A stretch of 64,000 nt of DNA from Nectonema munidae (Eukaryota; Nematomorpha; Nectonematoida; Nectonematidae), in the NCBI GenBank assembly GCA_030549495.1, contig JAUIRK010001057.1, positions 434,001 through 498,000 of the forward strand. The letters run 5' to 3'. Below the pieces are notes generated by a model. That model ran no database searches and was not told the DNA's origin. It worked only from the letters and a program-made list of their open reading frames with translations. This document shows positions 1 through 11,499 of the stretch, piece by piece (within the stretch, counting starts at the first letter, position 1; each line of letters begins with the position of its first letter). Position numbers and translations under genes: made by a program.

Positions 1-3000
1 CTCAACAACAAAACGTTTGAAGGCATTTTAAATTTCATTTTGTTTTCACTAATTCCTCGAATGAAAGCAGAGAGAAGAAGTTCTAAGCTCTCCATTCTAA
101 ATTCAGAGGTTAGAAAATGTCTTGTTTACGAAGTTTGGCTGTCAGGTGATTTTGGTGTGAGAGCATCAAGGTTCATTCATCTCTCTCTCTCTCTCTCTAG
201 ATATCCGATAATTTATATTAGTCTTAGAAGGAGGTATATCATTTTCGAAGCGTTTGCCATGTAAAGCGTCATATGCATTTGTGTGTTAAAACTCCTTTTC
301 TCTGTACTTTCTTTGACACACTTTTCCTCTTAAAATATAGGTCAAATTTTAGACAAACATGCAATAAAAAGTAAATTACTATTTCCCATTTTGATTGTTT
401 CCACGTACACTTTTTTAACTTTAATTTTTCCAAAACTTTCCTAATTTTACATTTAATTAATTTTTATTTTGAAACTGAAAGACATTTTCCAACTTTTGCT
501 GCATCTCAGAATCAAATGATTTATTTGTTTTGTATTGTCGGATTTGTGTGAGAGTTTGTAATTCAGTCAAAGAGATTGTGATTTGTAACATAAGATCCTC
601 AATATCATATCACAGTCATCTTTGATGGATTATCCTCACAAATTTGTAACATATGGAGTTCGCTCAAACTTGATCTCCAGCCCTTGGCAATGGTATGTTA
701 ATTTTTTCTTTTTTTATACACATGTAAAAATCTTTTTAGACAAATATTTTTAAACCTATTAAATAGAAAGGTTTTGGAGATAAAGGACTCGCCTATTGTA
801 AAATACAGTGAATATTTGTATTAAAAGCTCACTTAACTTCAACTCTAAAGCATTTATGGAATTTTTTTATCTTCCTCAACCTGTTATTTCCTTTTCTTCT
901 AAAATGGCAGTTTTTTTCTTTCATTCAAAAAATGAAGCGGGCGCTGTTTTTTCTTCTAGAAAAGTCATGAAAGAACAAAATAGAAATTATAAAATAGAGA
1001 TTAAAATTTTTCAACTTTTTTTCCATCCAAAAAAATCGCTCCTATCCTTTTCTCTGTTTCAACTTTGAACATCTGTCACTCAACATATTGGCGCGTAGTC
1101 AGCAAGTTACCTTTTTCACAAAGTTCCGTAATAAATAAAGTGGCTATCTTTTTTTTTGAAAAAAATTAGCCGAACTTAAAATACTACGTGTCTTTTTCTT
1201 TGATGAAAATTTCGAAACGACTTTCACACATCTGTTAATTCTATTCAAAATATTCAATCTTCTTCCGAACCTACTAAGTCAGTCTCATTATTTACAGTTA
1301 TCATTTATATTTTAGAAAAAGAACAAAAAACAATCAATAGTGCACAGTTTTTCCAATTTTTATTTACCTATTTATAATTTTTTTAGTCATATTTCATCTT
1401 TATTTTTAAGCACAAATTTATAAAATGTGATACTTCCTTTTTTTTATAAGAGAGGCAAAAGCGATTTTTTTTTCTTTTTAAATAATATTTTTATTAAAAA
1501 AGATTTCTCTGTTTTAATCAAAAAATATGATGTAAAATTAGAAAAAATTTAAAATAGCTCTTTTTAAGCTTAACAATAGATGCCTCATTTATTTTTGTAT
1601 GATGACATTTGAATACATTAAATCAATGAAGTATTTTTTTTATTATTTTTAAAAAATACGAAAATAATGTAGACTATTGGAAATTTGATATAGATGGATA
1701 GCTTTTTCAGTGAAAATTGTAATAATAATGAATAATAATTAATTACTGTTTTATATTTAACATTCGAATACATAATTTTCCTTAAATATCAATAGAAATG
1801 TTATTATATATATTATTTTAAAAATACTAAAAACAAATTTAAGCTCTTCCTAATTAAATTGTAAAAAATTGTGAAAATAATTTTCCAAAAAATACGAGAT
1901 TTTGTTTATTTCTCTTCGTTGATAAAATTTCGTCACGAAATCTCTGAGTTGTCCACGAAATATCTTGCACCCATTCACAACGTCATAGATCAGATGAGGA
2001 ACAAATAAGGAATTATAAATTTTTTCTAGCTTTTAAAAAAAGTTCTTACTTTTCTTAGGAATATCCAACCTTAAGCCTTCTGGCATCCTTTTCCTTTAGA
2101 AAAAGTATTTTCTCAATTTAATCTTTCCTCTTCTAGATCAGGTGGAATTCTTTCTTCGTATTTGCCTCATGAATCTACAAATTGTTTCAATTGGAAGATT
2201 TTGGACAGAAACTTCTTTATCTCTTGTCATTTTATAACTCAATTCTTGAAGTCATATATGGGGATAAATTTAAAAGATGATATTTAAACAATAACTGAGA
2301 AAAATAAAAAAATATAGAAACTTAAAAAAATAAATTGTTATTACTTTTTGCTTCCTATCTTTGACAAAATGTTTTTTTATTATTACAAGAACTAAACTTT
2401 TATGATTACATAATTTATAAATAACGCACTGTTAAAAAAAAGCTACTCTACTGGTCTAATCTTGTTTTATGGTTAGTTTATCTAACTCTACAATTCCTGA
2501 CTAAAGAGAGAGCTTTGTGTTTAATGTCACAATTCGAAATCCGTTACTTTAGCACACCGGTTCGTCATCAGCTCTTAGTCTGTACATCAATTTCTCTCCA
2601 CTTTCATTCTCACATCATCTTCATTCAATCGGGATCCTTCTTTATATTTTGAGGTTAGAACTTCAAATATGTTTTACAGAAATCGTTTTTCTGATGGAAT
2701 CATAGATGATCCTCTTTTTTGAATAACGGGCAGTCGTGCATCTTCATTAGCTGAAAGTCACTCTCACTCCAAAAGATCTTGCGAGTTTTACCTTGGTAGA
2801 ATTCCTAACAAAAATCACACAAAAGATTTTAGTCTTTAGTAAAAGCAGACCTCCTTCACCGGATAGCGACCTGGAAGCACGCTTCCAAGTTTCCATGGTG
2901 ATCTGAATGAATCAAATTATCGTGAGAATTGAAGAGAATCCTCTTTATGATCTTAAGCTTTTTTATCACTTTCATTTGTAATATCACGTTATATGAACAT

Positions 3001-4140
3001 TAACAACAGATATCACTCTGGATATTTGTTAATCAATCCTTCTTTAATATTCGTATGCTTCATAGAATCTTTCATGATCTTTTTGTTCAATTACAAAATG
3101 TTATCCAGCCTCATCATCTAAAATAATTTCTCTTGAATGCCAGAGGATAAAGATGGTCAATTTCGATTTTCATTATGAGATGTTGTTGTCAGTGACTATA
3201 TTTTCACATATTGGCATCTGTCATAGTTAGGGTAACTCTAACCGTTTGAAAATTTTCTAATTTTGCAAATACAGATTCAAAACGTGGAAAAATTTATTGG
3301 ATTGAATAAAAATTTAAAACATCTTAATTATTATGGGTAAAAGATATTTTCAAATATTAGTGTTTTTCTCTCTCTGTAACTTGAATCCTTTCATTTCAAA
3401 AAAACCTTTAGAGAAAAACAAAAGTTTTTATTATACTTGCTGGATAAAAAAGATTGAAAACATAATAAACAAATATGATTCCAGCAACAAATTCTACATA
3501 ACTTGAACAAAAGTCATTTCTTTGTCGTCCATTTTTAAATGGAGTAAAATATCTTGAGCTATAAGTGCCGCCTCACAGAAGTAAAACCTATAAAATAAAT
3601 TATCATATTAAAAAGATGCCATACTTATAAACATTATCATTTTGCTCCATTAGGAGGATCTTCGATACAAAGGCATTATCCCGCGTGAGTTAGAGTGAGG
3701 TTTCTCATGAATGTATAATAAGTTTATAAATTGAACTTGTGAATAAGTAGGAATCTTCTTTGATTTTTAAGCCAGAGCTTTGATATGTATATACTATTTA
3801 TCTTAAAGCTCTTTATTATTTCATTTTACCTAGGGAGATGCAGATTTCGCTCCCCTCCCTAAAAATAAAATATAAAATTTTGTTAAACCATTTGTCCTAA
3901 AATCCTGCCCTTTCTTGACTTTTTCTAAAAAAAAAGAAATCTTTTCTAAAGATCATTTCGGTAAAAATTTATATTTATTTAATGATGAGTATAGTATTTA
4001 AAAAGTTCTAAAAAGTTAGGACTAATAGTTTATATGTTCTTTTATACTTCTGAATCTTTGGACCATGTTCTATGTAACTTTTTCGGAAAATTTTAACAGT
4101 TAAATTTAGTAAAAACATATTAAATTACTATCCCCGGATT
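1..4140. other. AT-rich intergenic or intronic DNA, no gene recognised
   Basis: Only short open frames without family resemblance are present. A CT dinucleotide run lies near base 180. Around 600-690 an open stretch ends in a good donor (CAATG|GTATGT) and could be an isolated exon, but neither of its two open frames resembles a known protein. The 2.5-2.95 kb part is less AT-biased than its surroundings and has a roughly 50-codon minus-strand frame starting METWKRASRS, also unrecognised. I see no RNA gene or transposon ends here. Confidence 0.5.
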
Positions 4141-4469
4141 AACTTTTTATTTCAGATCTTGGATGCCCATTGTTAATGAGAATGAAAAGATTTTACTTTC
4201 TAAATGAGCATTTGTGCTTGGAGCAGAGAACTTTCCAGCACAGAACAAAGGTTGAAATTTGATAGGTTTGCTGCATTCCTTAATGTTTTTGGATTCGTCA
4301 ATTTAAATTGTAAATGGGTCAAACCAACTCCTTTTTTAAATATCCCTTCACATATCAAACTAGAGTTTATGCCAGTAAGCCAGTTTAAGGTGACAGACCT
4401 TTTTATGTAAATACTATTACAGATCTCATAAATAATGTTAAGCAACATTGTAACTTAGAAAGTAGTAAT

Positions 4470-5248
4470 ATTAATATAAGATATAGGTTCTATATTTCTT
4501 TACATCTAATTGAATGCTTATACAAAGAAAAGGTAACATGTAGTGGAACAATTTTGCCTGCAATGAAAGGTATCCCTATAGAAATGACCTCGATGGAAAG
4601 TAGAGAAAATTATTTGAAAGGAGTTTTCTGGGAAAAAACAACTTTAAAAACGTGAGTGCACACAGTCATGTAGTTAAAAGAAAAATTGGTGATAAAAATC
4701 GCTTAATTGTATCATCATTGCTTCCAATACTAGCATTAACTGAAGACGAAATTAAAAAACCGGCTTTGTTTACGAAAGGTGGAGTTGATATGCTTGTTCG
4801 AGGTATTTGTTATAGCTCCTGTGCGAGAAAAAGTAAAAAATTGAATACCAAGGCTTGGAGTTTTATATTAGATACTTCGGAGTTAAACAAATGCCGCGGG
4901 ACTATTTATTGTTTGAAAAACTCATCTGATCCTAGAAACATGGATTCATTTTCGTATGAAATGGAACTTGTGAAATCGTTATAAAACAAAGCCTACTATT
5001 AGATTTTCTACTAAACTAAAGTTAAAAATAAATATCCTTTGGATGGTATGCATCCGACCTTGAAAAAGAGAGGAGGAACACTCAGGCGTTGTGAAAATGG
5101 TAGAAAGTTAATTTTTGGACATAATTACAAGAGCGCTAAAAAAATTAAAGCGCAATGCGAAGAGTGTAGAAAGGCGTGCCTTACACAACAAACTTACACA
5201 AAAAATTTAACTATCTGTATCTGTGTTCATTGGTTTGGTAAATCGTAA
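4470..5248 (+). pseudogene. piggyBac-like transposase relic (C-terminal half)
   Basis: piggyBac transposases cut and paste DNA at TTAA sites with a DDD catalytic triad. A first segment (about 4470-4640) resembles the family's conserved stretch: RFYISLHLIECLYKEK followed by GTILPAMKGIP, matching the usual 'DRYYTS..LA..L' and 'GT.R.N..G.P' blocks. A second open segment (4652-4984) carries FTKGGVDMLV, the equivalent of the (M)GGVD block with the last catalytic Asp, then ARKSKKLNTKAWSFILDTS, matching 'RK.K.W....F..LLD'. A third segment (5039-5248) has a Cys-rich tail (QCEECRKACL..TICICVHW) like the C-terminal cross-brace zinc domain. Stops and frame changes separate the segments, so the gene is dead. 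No TTAA terminal repeats were located. Family call is fairly safe; the subfamily is unknown. Confidence 0.65.
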
Positions 5249-5269
5249 CTCATTTATAATATAAGAGAA

Positions 5270-5500
5270 AATGAGAAAGTTGCATTTCTTTGCCCGTATA
5301 TCCGATACTTATTGATCATCCAGTCCATTGTATCAACTCCACCCATATTGGTGTTGGATTCAACAATGCATTTTGGTTGTCCCACTATAACTTGCATTTT
5401 TTCAATTTGCTCTACCTTTTCAATTTTTGATCCTCGATAGTTAGACAGTGGCCTCAGGTTATTGTTATCTTTAGGGCGAATAAAGTCAATAAAATCACTC
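5270..5500 (-). pseudogene. Second piggyBac-like transposase fragment, opposite strand
   Basis: The reverse strand reads VGQPKCIVESNTNMGGVDTM followed by DWMINKYRIYG. This is the canonical piggyBac block 'P..I..YN..MGGVD..D.....Y.I' with the third catalytic Asp, preceded by SNYRGSKIEKVEQIEKMQ. It differs clearly from the fragment immediately to its left on the plus strand, so these are two different piggyBac lineages lying tail to tail. Only about 70 codons survive; no ends or target duplications are visible. Confidence 0.65.
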
Positions 5501-5795
5501 TAGGAAAATAAAATACGAAAAAACTTTTGATAGAAGTTTTAGACGTTTTTGACTACAAAGAACAAAAAAATTTTTTTTTAGGTCAATAAAGTCAATTTTT
5601 TTTCAGTTAAAGTCAATTTTTTTTATCTAAAAGTCCATTTTTTTAGTTAGCATTTTTTTTCATTTTATTTTTTAATTTGATTCCATTTTATTTTTTATCA
5701 TGTAAGTACCATTATTTTTTTAAATCTTTTTTCACACTATCGACAGATGTTATTATAGTGCATTACATTAATTTTTTTAGAGTAAATACCCTTTT

Positions 5796-6700
5796 AATGC
5801 CTAAAATTGCTAAAGATAAAGCTACCAAGGTTGGATTAATAGTTAAAAAATACCCTCAAGGGTTCACCGTTTCCCGTTCAAATGAATTACTCTGCAAAAT
5901 TTGTAATGTTATTGTGAAACATGGAAAGAATTTTTTTATTGAAAATCACAGAAGTTCTAAAAAAGATCAAAAATTTTTAGCTGAATCATCAAATAATGAA
6001 ATTCAAAAGTATTTGGAATCAGTAGACAAAAAATTTTCAAAAAAATTGTTAAATGCTTCTTAGAAGCAAATATTCCGCTGCACAAGCTTTCACATCCCTC
6101 AATGAAAAATCTTTTTATCGATCTTGGCCACTCACTTCCTTCTGTTTCTAGCAGCCGCAACATAGTTCCGTATCTCTCTTTTGAATTAATGGCTAAAATC
6201 AAAGACAATATTGAAAATAAGGAAATTTTTCTAGTTGTTGATGAAAGCAAAGTTAAAGATTTTAGTTTTGTTAATGTTTTAATTGGCAGTGTCGATCATC
6301 CTGAAAGATATTGGCAAGTTAATTGCATACCATTAGAGGATAAGATCAATTCCAAAAAATTGGTTCAAATTTTAGATGATGTTCTAAAGAATTTTCAAGT
6401 ATCAAAAAATCACTTTTTTTAAACTTTTGACCGATGCAGCCAGTTACAATATGGTGGCGGGTGATGTTTTGAAACACATTTACCCAAACCTTTTTCATGT
6501 CACGTGCTTTGCTCACCTTCTCGACAATAGCGCAATGCGAGTCAAATCTTTTTATAAAGAAGTTGACGAGCTAATAAGCAATCTCAAAATGGCAACAATC
6601 AAAAGAAAAGCAGGAAAGCTTCCTTTAAAACAATAGGATCTCCTTAAGCTCCGATTGTAAATAGATGAGCAAGTTGGCTAAATGTTACTTATCTGCTGTC
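5796..6700 (+). pseudogene. hAT transposase relic, CGGBP1-like
   Basis: The first open segment starts MPKIAKDKATKVGLIVKKYP and continues ELLCKICNVIVKHGKNFFIE..H, a CGGBP1-type BED-like zinc-finger region (C..C...H). It continues in other frames: SHPSMKNLFIDLGHSLPSVS, then EIFLVVDESKV (first catalytic Asp region of hAT) and LTDAASYNMVAGDVLKHIYP with FHVTCFAHLLDN (second Asp block and the C.H motif). A trace of the RW.SWLN block follows near 6655. Several frame breaks are present and the C-terminal dimerisation domain is lost; the relic ends where a different transposase-like sequence begins near 6.70 kb. The domain order is that of hAT elements related to the vertebrate CGGBP1 ancestor. Confidence 0.7.
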
Positions 6701-7375
6701 AGAAAAATTGTACAAGACTTTCCTTAATTTCGACTACGGAGGAAGCGATAATGATCTTGAACCGGCAGAAAAAAAACTCCAAAAATATCATTCAGCTTCA
6801 TCTGCTGCGAAACTGGTTAGTGAAGAGTCGTTATCGACAAAGAAAGCAGCCTCTGTTTGTAATTCACTTTCAGAAGAGGGTATAGAACTTCCATCACCCA
6901 CACATTTTGGTGTTTGGAAACACATCAAAGGAAGCAGAACAAAAAAGGGTTAAAAATTAAGACCAAATCAATTTTACAAAAAGAGTTTTTCTGTCTTCAT
7001 TTTGATGGGAAAATGATTTTGAAGAAAGAGTATCAAGTTGTTTGTCTCCAAAACGAACATCGTATTATAAACTTGGGAATTCTTTGTTGTAGAAGTGGTT
7101 CTTCTAAAGACATATTTGATGAAATTAGAGTCTTGATGAATACAACGCTTGGAAAAGTATAAAAATGATTATTTCCGATACAACAGCAGTTAATAAGGGT
7201 AAAGAAAATGGTGTTGTAGCTAAAATCCAAAAAGCCATGGCAAATAAAGGTTTTGAGTGTCCACAATTCATTTGGTTGCCAGCACCATATTCTTGACTTC
7301 GTATTAAGACATATAATGGATTTCCAAATCGGGGGCACCACCAAAAGCCCAGATCTTCACTACAGTTTCATAACT
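6700..7375 (+). pseudogene. Transposase-like relic, DTT..N.G / HH family
   Basis: Successive frames read CLHFDGKMILKKEYQVVCLQ, INLGILCCRSGSSKDIFDEI, MIISDTTAVNKGKENGVVAK and finally a decayed 'CQHHILD'-type region. I recognise this as a multi-copy ORF family of invertebrate genomes whose members share an 'L.FDGK' start block, an 'SGSS..I..EI' block, a 'DTT..NTG..NG' block and a '(C).HHI' block. The D, DTT and HH positions suggest an RNase-H-fold nuclease, but I cannot assign a named superfamily. The preceding acidic and Ser/Lys-rich segment (about 6708-6950) looks like its N-terminal linker. Related relics occur at 15.7-17.1 kb (- strand) and 20.6-22.4 kb (+ strand). Confidence 0.5.
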
Positions 7376-7379
7376 GAAA

Positions 7380-9290
7380 TCTGTATTAATTACTAGTTAC
7401 TATTTTTTTACAATCATATCATTTTAATGCGATATATTTCTGGAATTTGACTTCTTTTTTTTGAAAAATAAACTTTTCTGAATAATTTTCGAAATTTTGA
7501 TTGATAAAATGAACAAATTCAAAATTTCATCAATATAATTTCATCAAAATTATCTATCAATCACTTAAAAACTATATAGTAGTTGATAGTCCTATTCAAT
7601 GTATATATATTTAAACTTTGATCGAGGCGCGCGAGGTTTTATAGGTTAATCCATGTAAAATTGATTGTTTTCCGTTTATTTCAATATTATTCCTCAAAAA
7701 ATTGCGCGGGGTTTCAAAGTTGAAAAAAGTTGTATGCCTAAAGTTTACAAGTTTTAGGAAAGTGTAAACTAGAAATTTAATCTTTAGCCAAGTGTAATAA
7801 TAATAATAATGTTTAACCCTGTAAGTTCTAGGGGAGAGGGCGGGGCGTTTTATTCCTATTCACTAAAAAAATTAATTGTATAAAATTTTCAGTATCTTAG
7901 GAAGGCTTAGGCAATTTTTAAAAAAAACTTCTCCCATCTTTCATTTGTTCATGGTAGTTGAAAATTAGTATTTTCTTTTTCATCATTCGAAAAAAAATTA
8001 AATACATAAATTGAGCAAGTAATTTTAAATCATCTATTTTGATATTAAATCATTTAAAGATGAGCACATAAGAAAATTCAGACAATTTAGATTTTAGAAA
8101 AAAGACGCACATAATTTACTTGACTTTAAATTCCGCTTGGACTAAGATTTAAGAAGTCAGCTAATAGATATACCCCTATTCGACTAGTGAAGATGTTTGT
8201 GCATTGAAGAATTCAGTAAAAAGAAGTAACACAGACAAAGCAAAATACCTTCATAACAATTAAACTGTTTTTCAGATTGTAAAAAAACATTGATAATGTA
8301 GTAATCATTGTCTGTAAACAAAAAAGTTTTGGCCATATTTATCTATCTTGGCTTTTATAAATGCTTCAAGAGGATCTTTAATGAAAAAGACTTTTTAGAA
8401 TTTCAGCCAAACAATTACTGAATTTTGCATCTGGAAACTTATATAATAAATAAATCTGTTGATTTGAACATAATTTATTAAATCTTAACATATGTAAAAT
8501 TCAACACTTCGATAATCTTGTACTTTTTATAATTTTATATTTCCATTATCTTTCACTTCAGTGTGAGAAACTCAACCGTGCTTTATGTACAAACCAATTT
8601 TAATAAACCTCATATCAGGTATTGAGTTTAAGCAACGCCATCATGATCTTTGATATAGGCAATTTTTATAGAAATAGATATAGAAATTCTAACATGCTTA
8701 AGCTTTGTCAAGATGGAAACCAAAATACTGGTATCCTTTTACAAAGTATTTATTTTTCCACAAAAGATCAATAGAAACTTTTCATCAAGAAAAGTTTCTG
8801 TTCATAAATTTTGTATCAAAGGTTTAGTAAAAATTATCATTTCTACTTGTCATGGAGATTTCGCCAAAAAACAATTATGTTAAACTAAATCGTTTTGATG
8901 AACTGATACTCTTTCACTTTTAGAAGAAACGGAATATGTTATGTTAAACGAGCCCAAATTATTTAAGATAGGTAGGGAGATGTTGAATTAAGAAAAACAT
9001 GAAGCGAACAGATAAATTAATACTAATAGGTAACTCATATATTGACCTGACCTTAGACGCCGTTATGCATCAACAAACAGACTTATACAAGTAAATTTAC
9101 AAGAAAAAGTCTTTGAAATATGAAAGGAACAAAATAAAATTAATAGTAATAGATAAAGTAGTAGATAATCTGTCGGATATTGTATGAAGTTTCTCATATA
9201 TATGAGAGCTTTTCCCTTTTTAATAATTCTACTATAGGAATATTTTATTCTCCCATAAGAGGGGACTTCGGATATATCGGATTTGTACGG
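7380..9290. other. AT-rich DNA with no recognisable feature
   Basis: No open frame with family resemblance, no paired terminal repeats and no RNA gene were seen. A short TAA run near 7797 and two local GC islands (near 7625 and 7705, containing GGCGCGCG and GCGCGGGG) are the only compositional oddities. Confidence 0.4.
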
Positions 9291-10480
9291 ACCACGAAAA
9301 TTATCCGATATATTCGAATTTAAATACATGTTTGCATCATATGTTGATTACTTCATTACAAAATAATATTTATTTAAGAATATTTATATACTACACGATT
9401 GAAAAAAGTCTGTAATAATAGGCTGCTTTGATTTTAAGGCTGATTGTGTCAGGACCAGCTTATCAAACTGTCTGCCATTTGTATAATATACCTTCGTTAT
9501 CATCGCAAGAGAGAGAGAGAGTAAAACTTCTAACACAGTCAATAGCATTAAGCGCATCTAATCTGGTTGGAACTGGGAAAGATTGAGATTCGATAGAAGT
9601 TCTAAATTATTCGAGACTGTGTCTTGATCAGAAATGGCATCAATTATTTCTGCATTAGTTAGCGTAGCTATATCAATTGTAATCATGCATTGATGATATA
9701 TCACAAAGTTTCTTTTCAAGTTGATTCCATACATTTCTGAACTCTTTTTGTTCATTATCAAAAGTTTCTGAAACTTCTTCAATGTCAACATCAGTGGAAA
9801 CAAAATCCACATTATGGTAACAATTAAGAACGGTTCAATTTTTTTATGAGATCAGATAAAGTTTGAGGTTTCATACTAAACTTTGTTTCTAAATCTAGCT
9901 GCTTTGTATTGAGATTCTTCTCATAGAACTTTATTATTTCATACTTTTCTTTTAATGTTATTGTTTGTCGCTTTCGTTTGACTTGCTTTGCCATTTTTTA
10001 AAAAAGAAACAAAAGTTATTGAAAAATAATAAAAATCAATACATGGAATTTTCAAATAGCTTTTATTTAAGACTTTTAATACAAACAATTATTTAACTCA
10101 CAACAATATAAATAAACACGTAAAACAAAAAGTATAGTCTATGTAATTAATGCTATAAAAAATTTTTTAAATAAAAATAGATTATATACACTTTTGAAGT
10201 GTTTATAAAATATAGATGAAATTAAAAAAAAAGAAACTTATGAGTTAGAAAAGTAAGTTGTTAATCAAAAAGATAATAAACAAATTTTATGTTCAATAAG
10301 TTTAAGTTATGAATTCTAAAATTTAATCCGATATGCACGAATCATTTTTTCTATTGGGATTATAGAAGCTATCCGATATATTTAATAGCGGATCCGGTAT
10401 ACGCAGTTTTTTTAAGATGGAAAACAAAAAAAAGATTGGGACTGTTTCTTATATATAATCGATTATCCGATTTTTACTGT
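9255..10480. mobile_element. Probable extent of the pogo/Tigger-derived element
   Basis: The transposase relic is flanked by sub-terminal inverted motifs. On the left are CGGATATATCGGAT and TTATCCGATATATTCG; on the right are GCTATCCGATATATT, GGATCCGGTATAC and GATTATCCGATTTTTACTG followed by TA. The right end read inward is CAGTAAAAATCGGATAATCG, which fits the CAGT start and TA target of pogo-like elements. The left end is degraded and I could not find a matching CAGT there, so the left boundary is approximate. Confidence 0.4.
9463..9994 (-). pseudogene. pogo/Tigger transposase relic with the catalytic core deleted
   Basis: The reverse strand starts MAKQVKRKRQTITLKEKYEI and continues IKFYEKNLNTKQLDLETKF, then KPQTLSDLIKK. 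This is the CENP-B/Psq-type helix-turn-helix that opens pogo/Tigger transposases. The next recognisable segment is already the C-terminus: VDFVSTDVDIEE, then TNAEIIDAISDQD and PTRLDALNAIDCVRSF, matching the family's '..LTDEDI..' and 'EALDAL..LR.F' tail. The DDD catalytic core (about 250 residues) is absent, so this is an internally deleted copy plus at least one frame break near 9690. Repeated ATCCGATATA-type sequences flank it on both sides, as expected of eroded ends. Confidence 0.7.
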
Positions 10481-10802
10481 ATAATTCTACGAGTGACACA
10501 CATTTTGAGGTTGCAAATATACAATATATGATAAAAAAATTTTATTAAAATTTTACCATTTTACGTTGTTCGATTTATCGCTGTTTTGTGAGAAACCTAC
10601 TGATATTCGGAAACAGATATATTACTCTTACATGCAATATTTCGCACAAAATAAGATTCATTAAAATTTTATCGTATGCGTTGCTCGAGTTTTTGTTATT
10701 TTGTGAGAAACCTAATGTTTATATTCAGAAACTTATATAAAATTAATAAAAGAATGACGCTTATTTTATAACTAATACACTGATCAACACCAAATTTATT
10801 GT

Positions 10803-11378
10803 TTAACCCGTTAACGGCCAGAATAATCAGACGATATCTAGTATAGAAAGGAATGCAAAATTTATGTTATATTGAAAGACTTCAAAATATTGACCTGCCT
10901 TCTTTATATTATCGAAGCCTGAGAAATGAAATGATATCAATATTTAATATCGTAAAAGGAAATATGAAGATTGATGAGAAAGTTTTGCCTGAATATTCGA
11001 AGAGAATTTCCAGATCACACTTGCTGAAGTTTGCACCTGAATCCTTTCAAAAGTATAGAAACAGATATTTAATCCAAAGAGCATACAATCACTGGAATGG
11101 CCTACCTAATGAAGTTGTTAACTCAATTACTGTGAAAGAATTTGAAAAAAAACTCGATGAATTTTGGAAAGACATAAGATTTGCCGTTCGTTGAAAAATA
11201 CGCTATATTTGATGCAATTCTCATAGGCTGCTAGCCTCTTTAAATTGCTTAATAAACTTATGTTATGTTATGTTATGTTATAGAGCAGAAGATTTATATT
11301 AAAAAGCATTAATAAACGCAGACGATTCACATTTTTGTAAAGTCAACATATGTCGACTGTGGTCGATAACCGGTTTTA
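10803..11378 (+). mobile_element. TTAA MITE copy 1 (family A), split by a LINE insertion
   Basis: The left part begins TTAACCCGTTAACGGCC and runs to CTAGTATA; the right part resumes at GAGCAGAAGATT and runs to GGTCGATAACCGGTT. Joined, they match the other family-A copies at 46.97, 52.76 and 61.37 kb base for base through the break, which shows that the 10846-11280 segment is a later insertion. The right TTAA is eroded. See the family description under Part 2. Confidence 0.8.
10846..11281 (+). mobile_element. 5'-truncated CR1-like LINE 3' end
   Basis: An open frame of 113 codons encodes the extreme C-terminus of a non-LTR reverse transcriptase. RLQNIDLPSLYYRSLRNEMI and RYLIQRAYNHWNGLPNEVVN followed by FEKKLDEFW match the typical 'RL..L.LPSL..RR.RGD.I' and '..N.WN.LP..VV.A.S...FK..LD..W' ending of CR1/L2-type LINEs. 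A short 3' UTR ends in a tandem TTATG run rather than poly(A), as CR1-like elements do. It interrupts a TTAA MITE; a target duplication longer than TATA is not evident. Confidence 0.75.
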
Positions 11379-11499
11379 GCTGATTTAGAACAATTTTGCT
11401 AAGCTGAATCCTTAATCAGGTCAACTTTCTAAACTAAGCCACTTTTTGTTTTTTGCCGTTTTGTTTAAATATTCGGGTATTTTCAATACAACATTTTTT

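Noticed and set aside
601-690. Possible coding exon with donor CAATG|GTATGT and acceptor ATATCACAG
   Set aside because: Two frames are open and neither resembles a known protein; one splice-like site pair in AT-rich DNA is not enough.
4200-4448. Minus-strand 82-codon frame
   Set aside because: Shadow on the strand opposite a decayed piggyBac region; no family resemblance.
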